DNA from: Pseudogulbenkiania subflava DSM 22618
Lineage (GTDB): Bacteria; Pseudomonadota; Gammaproteobacteria; Burkholderiales; Chromobacteriaceae
Length of the DNA: 64,000 bases
Reading direction: 5' to 3'
NCBI RefSeq assembly: GCF_900177275.1
Contig: NZ_FXAG01000025.1
Coordinates: 1 to 64,000 of the forward strand
Shown piece by piece: positions 60,442-64,000 of the stretch (the stretch's first letter is position 1; each line of letters begins with the position of its first letter). The notes beneath the pieces were generated by a model. That model saw only the letters and a list, made by a program, of their open reading frames with translations. It searched no databases and had not been told where the DNA came from. The translations under genes were made by a program, and so were the position numbers.

Positions 60442-60802
60442 CAAAGTCTCCCTTAAGTGCGTGTACGACAAGGTGGAATGGATGGCAGCCGTGTCCTGGC
60501 CATGCGATGTGAGCAAGCGTCCGGCTCGTGTTCTTTGCCATCGGGTAATGCCAAAACGCAGGTTGGGACCAACCGGATTCGGTCTGTCGTTTGACTCTTT
60601 TTAGTACAAAGTGGCCGATCCTGCCCTTGCAAACCAAGGCTTCGGCCAACCTCGCATCAACAGCACCGCGTAACGCGCACTCGCAGCCGCCCATCGCTCA
60701 TTACACTGCGCTGCTTATGCTCTTTGTAGTATGCAGTGGCCATAAAGCCAGCCCGCATGGCGCCAGCGGGGTAAACCGCGATAGCCACGGAGAACGAGAC
60801 CC
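60442..60802. other. Divergent intergenic region fdnG / nudix
   Basis: In these 361 bases I see no gene. The region must hold the fdn promoter; no clear FNR or NarL sites stand out by eye. Several short open frames here have no ribosome sites. Confidence 0.4.
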
Positions 60803-61297
60803 ATGCCCAAGACCAGTGCCGGCATCCTGCCTTACCGCCAACGCGACCAGCGCTACGAGGTGCTGCTGGTACATCCGGGCGGCCCGTTCTGGGCCCACAA
60901 GGACCTTGGTAGCTGGTCCATCGCCAAGGGGGAATACGAGAAAGGAGAAGACCCGCAGCAGGCGGCGCTGCGCGAGTGCGCCGAAGAAACCGGCTATCGG
61001 CCGAGCGGCGCGTTGCTGCCGTTGACGCAACGCAAACAGCCCAGCGGCAAGGTGGTCGACGTCTGGGCCACGGAAGGCGATTGGGATGAAACGACGCTGG
61101 TGTCCAATACCTGCCGGCTGGAATGGCCGAGAGGGTCGGGCCGATGGCTTGAGGTGCCGGAGGTCGACCGCGCGGCCTGGTTCGGCTTCGACGAGGCACT
61201 GCAACGCATTCTGCCGGGACAGCGTGGTTTCATCGAGGAACTGTTCGCCCTGCTGGCCGGACAGGCGCCGGCTCGGCAGGGCGGAGATCCGGACTGA
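60803..61297 (+). CDS. Nudix hydrolase
   Basis: The 164-residue protein has the full Nudix box (GEYEKGEDPQQAALRECAEE then TGY), residues about 46-68. Such enzymes cleave nucleoside diphosphate derivatives; the early KTSAGILPYRQRDQRYEVLLVHPGG and the WAHKDLGSWSIAKGE segment match a group sometimes annotated as predicted NTP pyrophosphohydrolases. The substrate is not predictable. It stands alone, convergent with the DHA2 pump gene 11 bases away. Confidence 0.9.
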   Translation: MPKTSAGILPYRQRDQRYEVLLVHPGGPFWAHKDLGSWSIAKGEYEKGEDPQQAALRECAEETGYRPSGALLPLTQRKQPSGKVVDVWATEGDWDETTLVSNTCRLEWPRGSGRWLEVPEVDRAAWFGFDEALQRILPGQRGFIEELFALLAGQAPARQGGDPD

Positions 61298-61308
61298 TCA
61301 GGTGGCGG

Positions 61309-62862
61309 TTATTCCAGCACCTGGGCGTCGATCTCGGCAGGGGGCGCATTACCGTTCTTGCGCATCAGCAGCAGGAAGGGCAGGGCCAGCAAGGTGGCCA
61401 CCATCATGATGCGAAAGTCGGTGAGATAGGCCAGGAAGCTGGCCTGGCGGGTCACTTCGTTGTTAAGCGCGGCAAGACCGCCCGGGCTGCCCGGATCGAG
61501 CAGGGCCGGCAGACCGGCTCGGATCGCCGGGCTGGCGCTGGTGACGAGTTCGGCCAACCTGGCATGATAGATGGCGCTATTGCGCGTGAGCAGGGTCTGC
61601 ATCAGCGAAATGCCGATACTGCTGCCGATATTGCGGAACAGGCTGAAGATCGACGTGCCGTCCGAGCGATAGCGGCGGTCGAGGGTGGAGAACGTCACCG
61701 TGGTCAGCGGTACCGACACAAACCCCACCCCCATGCCCTGAATGACGCCGGGCCAGACAATCCCGCCTTCGCTCATGTCGAGGGTGTAGCCCGACATTTG
61801 CCAGAGCGAAAGGGCGGTCAGGCTGAAGCCCAGCGCGATCAGCGCGCGCGGATCGACCTTGCTGGTCAGCCGGCCGGCCAACAGCATCGCCAGCATGGTG
61901 CCGATGCCACTCGGCCCGGTCACAAGGCCGGTGGTGACCACCGGATAGCCCATCAAGGTCTGCAGCAAGGGCGGCAACAAGGCGCGGGTGGCGTACAACA
62001 GCAGCCCCACCAGAAAGTAAAACCCCAGCCCGGTCACGAAGTTGCGGTCTTTCAGCAGGTTGACATTGAAGAACGATGGCCCCTGCGCGGTCGCCGTGAG
62101 TACCACGAAAAAGGTCAGGCTGACCAAGGCGCCCACCGCTTCCAGCACGATTTCGGTGGAACTGAACCAGTCGAGCTGCTCGCCGCGGTCGAGCAGCATC
62201 TGGAACAGGCCGATGGCCAGGCTCAAGGTCAGGAAACCGTAAAAATCGAAGCCGAGCTGGCGGTCGGTCTCGGTTTCGCGGATGTAGGCCTTGATACCGT
62301 AGAACGAGAGCATTCCGACCGGCAGGTTGATGAAAAACACCCAGCGCCACGTCAAGTTGTCGGTCAGCCAACCCCCGAGCGTCGGCCCCAGAATCGGCCC
62401 GATCATCACCCCCATGCCCCACACCGCCATCGCCTGGGCATGTTTTTCCGGCGGGTTGGAATCCAGCATCACCGCCTGCGACAAGGGCACCAGCGCCGCG
62501 CCGAACAGGCCTTGCAACAGCCGTGCCAGCACGATCTGCACCAGCGACTCGGACAAGCCGCACAACATCGACGCCACCGTGAAACCCACCACCGCGACCA
62601 GAAACACCCGCTTGCGCCCAAAACGCCCGGTCAGCCAGCCGGTCAATGGGGTGGCGATGGCGGCGGCGACGATATACGAGGTCAGCACCCACGAAATCTG
62701 GTCCTGCGATGCCGACAAGTTGCCCGCCATGTGCGGCAGGGCCACGTTGGCGATAGTGCTGTCGAGCGTCTGCATGATGGTCGCCAGCATGATGGCGAGG
62801 GTAATGAAACCACGATGCGCCCCGGGGTCGGGCGCGGTGGAGTGGGGGTGGGCCTGAGACAT
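61309..62862 (-). CDS. DHA2-family (EmrB/QacA type) MFS drug efflux protein
   Basis: The 517-residue protein has 14 hydrophobic segments. DHA2 signatures: LDSTIANVALPHMAG, motif A in GRFGRKRVFL, motif C-like MGVMIGPILGPTLGGWL. EmrB exports uncouplers and hydrophobic drugs together with an EmrA adaptor; no emrA is adjacent, so it may act alone or with another adaptor. It is downstream of a MarR gene in the same direction with a palindrome at its promoter, and thus is probably MarR-repressed. Confidence 0.92.
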   Translation of the reverse strand: MSQAHPHSTAPDPGAHRGFITLAIMLATIMQTLDSTIANVALPHMAGNLSASQDQISWVLTSYIVAAAIATPLTGWLTGRFGRKRVFLVAVVGFTVASMLCGLSESLVQIVLARLLQGLFGAALVPLSQAVMLDSNPPEKHAQAMAVWGMGVMIGPILGPTLGGWLTDNLTWRWVFFINLPVGMLSFYGIKAYIRETETDRQLGFDFYGFLTLSLAIGLFQMLLDRGEQLDWFSSTEIVLEAVGALVSLTFFVVLTATAQGPSFFNVNLLKDRNFVTGLGFYFLVGLLLYATRALLPPLLQTLMGYPVVTTGLVTGPSGIGTMLAMLLAGRLTSKVDPRALIALGFSLTALSLWQMSGYTLDMSEGGIVWPGVIQGMGVGFVSVPLTTVTFSTLDRRYRSDGTSIFSLFRNIGSSIGISLMQTLLTRNSAIYHARLAELVTSASPAIRAGLPALLDPGSPGGLAALNNEVTRQASFLAYLTDFRIMMVATLLALPFLLLMRKNGNAPPAEIDAQVLE

Positions 62863-62909
62863 GGGTGATTCCGGACAAGCGGGCGGCCTCGGGGATGGGT
62901 CGCCTTGAA

Positions 62910-62941
62910 TAACTTTAGTGATAGTAACCTACGTCATTATA
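62910..62941 (-). promoter_or_regulatory. Promoter and candidate MarR operator of the DHA2 pump gene
   Basis: On the minus strand a perfect TATAAT (62941-62936) is followed after eight bases by TTACTATCACTAAAGTTA (62927-62910), an imperfect palindrome with ACT/AGT arms. The segment is AT-rich and ends 48 bases before the start codon. A MarR protein bound here would block the promoter. Confidence 0.5.
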
Positions 62942-63055
62942 GACGAGCAACAAGCGTGGGAATAGCGCGAGACCGACGGCGATAGCCATGCGAGAGCCCC
63001 ACGCCAGGCCCCCAAATCAATACAAAGCCGGTCCCATCCCCGTCAATCCTCCGAG

Positions 63056-63128
63056 AGATTCGCACGCGCAGAGCAGCACATGAGCCCCGATCAGGGATGC
63101 GCGGCAAGATCGGGAACAGGTTCTGAGC
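63056..63128 (+). repeat. Dispersed repeat, family B, copy 2
   Basis: Shares the blocks AGATTCGCACGC, CACATGAGCCCC-GATCAGGGA and GCAAGATCG with 41919-41987, in the same orientation. It lies between the marR stop and the DHA2 promoter. Confidence 0.75.
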
Positions 63129-63165
63129 ACCATCACCCGGCCGGCAGCGCCGGGGCACCGGGTAA

Positions 63166-63660
63166 TCAACTCTCCAGCAGGGCCAGCATCTTGCGCAGCA
63201 AGGCATCCAGCTGGTTTTGTTCTTCCAGCGAAAACGACGACCACAGCTGCCGGTATTGTTCGCGCCGTTGCGGCTGCAACTGTTCGACGAAGGCGATACC
63301 GGCCGCGGTCAGCTGCAAGTAGGTCTGACGCCGGTCGGACTCGCTCGCCACGCGCTCGACCCAGCGCTTGTCCACCAGTTCGTCGGCAATGCGCGTGCAA
63401 TGCGTGCGCGAGGTGTTGATGAACACGCTCAGCTCCGACGGCAGCAAGCGGCGCTGCGGGCTGCTATAGAGCACCACCAGCGACGTCCAGGTGGTGTAGT
63501 TGAGCCCGTACTCCTTGAGCCGGGCGTCGAAGAAATCGCTCAATTCACCACTGACGTGCAAAAACAGCCGGGTCAGGATCGCCTCGCGCAGGGGGGAGCC
63601 CGGAATCTGGCTGGCAATGGCGGTAATGGCCGACTCGTACGGTTTGAAGCTATCGCTCAT
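63166..63660 (-). CDS. MarR-family transcriptional regulator
   Basis: The 164-residue protein has a central winged helix-turn-helix (about 60-125: LLPSELSVFINTSRTHCTRIAD and the wing RVASESDRRQTYLQLT) flanked by dimerisation helices, as in EmrR/MarR. It precedes the DHA2 pump on the same strand with about 300 bases between, which hold a repeat and a likely operator. It probably represses the pump until a drug-like ligand binds. Confidence 0.9.
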   Translation of the reverse strand: MSDSFKPYESAITAIASQIPGSPLREAILTRLFLHVSGELSDFFDARLKEYGLNYTTWTSLVVLYSSPQRRLLPSELSVFINTSRTHCTRIADELVDKRWVERVASESDRRQTYLQLTAAGIAFVEQLQPQRREQYRQLWSSFSLEEQNQLDALLRKMLALLES

Positions 63661-63804
63661 GACGCTGGAAAGAGTAGGTATGTCAAACCGGGGATGATAC
63701 CCGCGCCCGGCGCCGCGTGCAGCCTTGGCTCAGGTATGACGAGGGGAAATAAGCGCTGGCACATCGAGAGGGCACGACAAGCGCCAAGGGGGCCGTCCGT
63801 ACAG

Positions 63805-63829
63805 TCTCGCCAGCACCGGGCTGGCGAGA
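63805..63829. other. Short perfect inverted repeat
   Basis: TCTCGCCAG (63805-63813) and CTGGCGAGA (63821-63829) with a seven-base loop, in the gap between marR and the partial gene at the right edge. No T-run; meaning unknown. Confidence 0.4.
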
Positions 63830-63871
63830 TGCATTGCGCGAAGAGGCGGCCAGCTTGTCGTCCCCTTTGCG

Positions 63872-63930
63872 CCTGCTCAAGGTCTTTGTTCGACTACGCT
63901 GACCCGGCAAAAGACCTTGAACAGGTTTTT
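63872..63930 (+). repeat. Inverted-repeat element, family C, copy 2, with terminator-like T-run
   Basis: Arms CCTGCTCAAGGTCTTTG (63872-63888) and CAAAAGACCTTGAACAGG (63908-63925) form a long stem followed by TTTTT (63926-63930). Its two 11-base ends equal those of the element at 46181-46258 read in reverse. It lies nine bases after the stop of the minus-strand gene at the edge and could act as a terminator on the plus strand. Confidence 0.65.
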
Positions 63931-63938
63931 ACAGCAGC

Positions 63939-64000
63939 TCAGTTGTAGACGTCGAACGAGAAGTACTTCCGCTGAATCTTCTGGTACGTGCCATCCTGGC
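63939..64000 (-). CDS. Amino-acid ABC transporter substrate-binding protein, last 19 residues
   Basis: The minus strand from the right edge reads QDGTYQKIQRKYFSFDVYN and a TGA stop at 63941-63939. This ending (DGTY-x-K-I-x-x-KYF-x-FDVY) is characteristic of periplasmic binding proteins for basic amino acids (HisJ/ArgT/AotJ group). The rest lies beyond the window. Family assignment from 19 residues is reasonable but not certain. Confidence 0.65.
   Translation of the reverse strand, partial: QDGTYQKIQRKYFSFDVYN

Overview
The window is about 64 kb of GC-rich DNA (roughly 65% by eye), densely packed with operons that use ATGA/TGATG stop-start overlaps. Gene content suggests a betaproteobacterium of the Neisseriales/Chromobacteriaceae type: an aot-argR-aru arginine cluster, NhaR next to HtpX, fusaric-acid-type efflux, a selenoprotein formate dehydrogenase-N and many short palindromic intergenic repeats. 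This placement is an inference from content; no rRNA or marker alignment was possible.

Layout. 1-6.6 kb: end of an arginine/ornithine ABC transporter ATPase (aotP-like), the AraC-type regulator argR, and the arginine succinyltransferase genes aruC, aruF, aruG, aruD; aruB and aruE are not here. 7-12.8 kb: a small membrane protein, a LysR regulator, a DUF1338 2-oxoadipate dioxygenase/decarboxylase (HglS-like) and a YdiJ-type D-2-hydroxyglutarate dehydrogenase. Together the two enzymes would take 2-oxoadipate to 2-oxoglutarate, the lower part of lysine catabolism. 12.9-16.4 kb: a small His-rich secreted protein, TerC, HtpX and an NhaR-like LysR protein. 16.4-24.2 kb: an ArsR regulator - MFS/PlsC fusion - DUF2339 operon, then a hybrid histidine kinase and its response regulator. 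24.4-33.9 kb: a fatty-acid oxidation cluster (acyl-CoA ligase, EtfBA, acyl-CoA dehydrogenase, ETF-quinone oxidoreductase, 3-hydroxyacyl-CoA dehydrogenase, enoyl-CoA hydratase) and an acetate-family transporter. 34-37 kb: an adaptor-permease-ATPase export system. 37.3-43.9 kb: the SUF iron-sulfur operon sufR-B-C-D-S-U-T plus a Rieske protein. 44-51 kb: an ABM-like small protein, a LysR regulator, a periplasmic protein and a four-gene FUSC/DUF1656/HlyD/NodT efflux operon. 51-60.4 kb: a selenocysteine module, all on the minus strand: fdnG (in-frame UGA), fdnH, fdnI, fdhE, selA, selB and tRNA-Sec (selC). 60.8-64 kb: a Nudix hydrolase, a MarR-controlled DHA2 efflux pump and the C-terminus of an amino-acid-binding protein cut by the window edge.

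Most notable: the complete fdn-sel block with Sec at residue 196 and a SECIS-like hairpin; a truncated, frameshifted LysR remnant abutting the 3' end of selC; the HglS-YdiJ pair with a terminator placed in the ydiJ leader; an Rrf2/IscR-type palindrome in front of suf; and at least five families of intergenic palindromic repeats, three of them present twice, one with a compensatory stem change. I saw no CRISPR array, transposase, integrase or rRNA.
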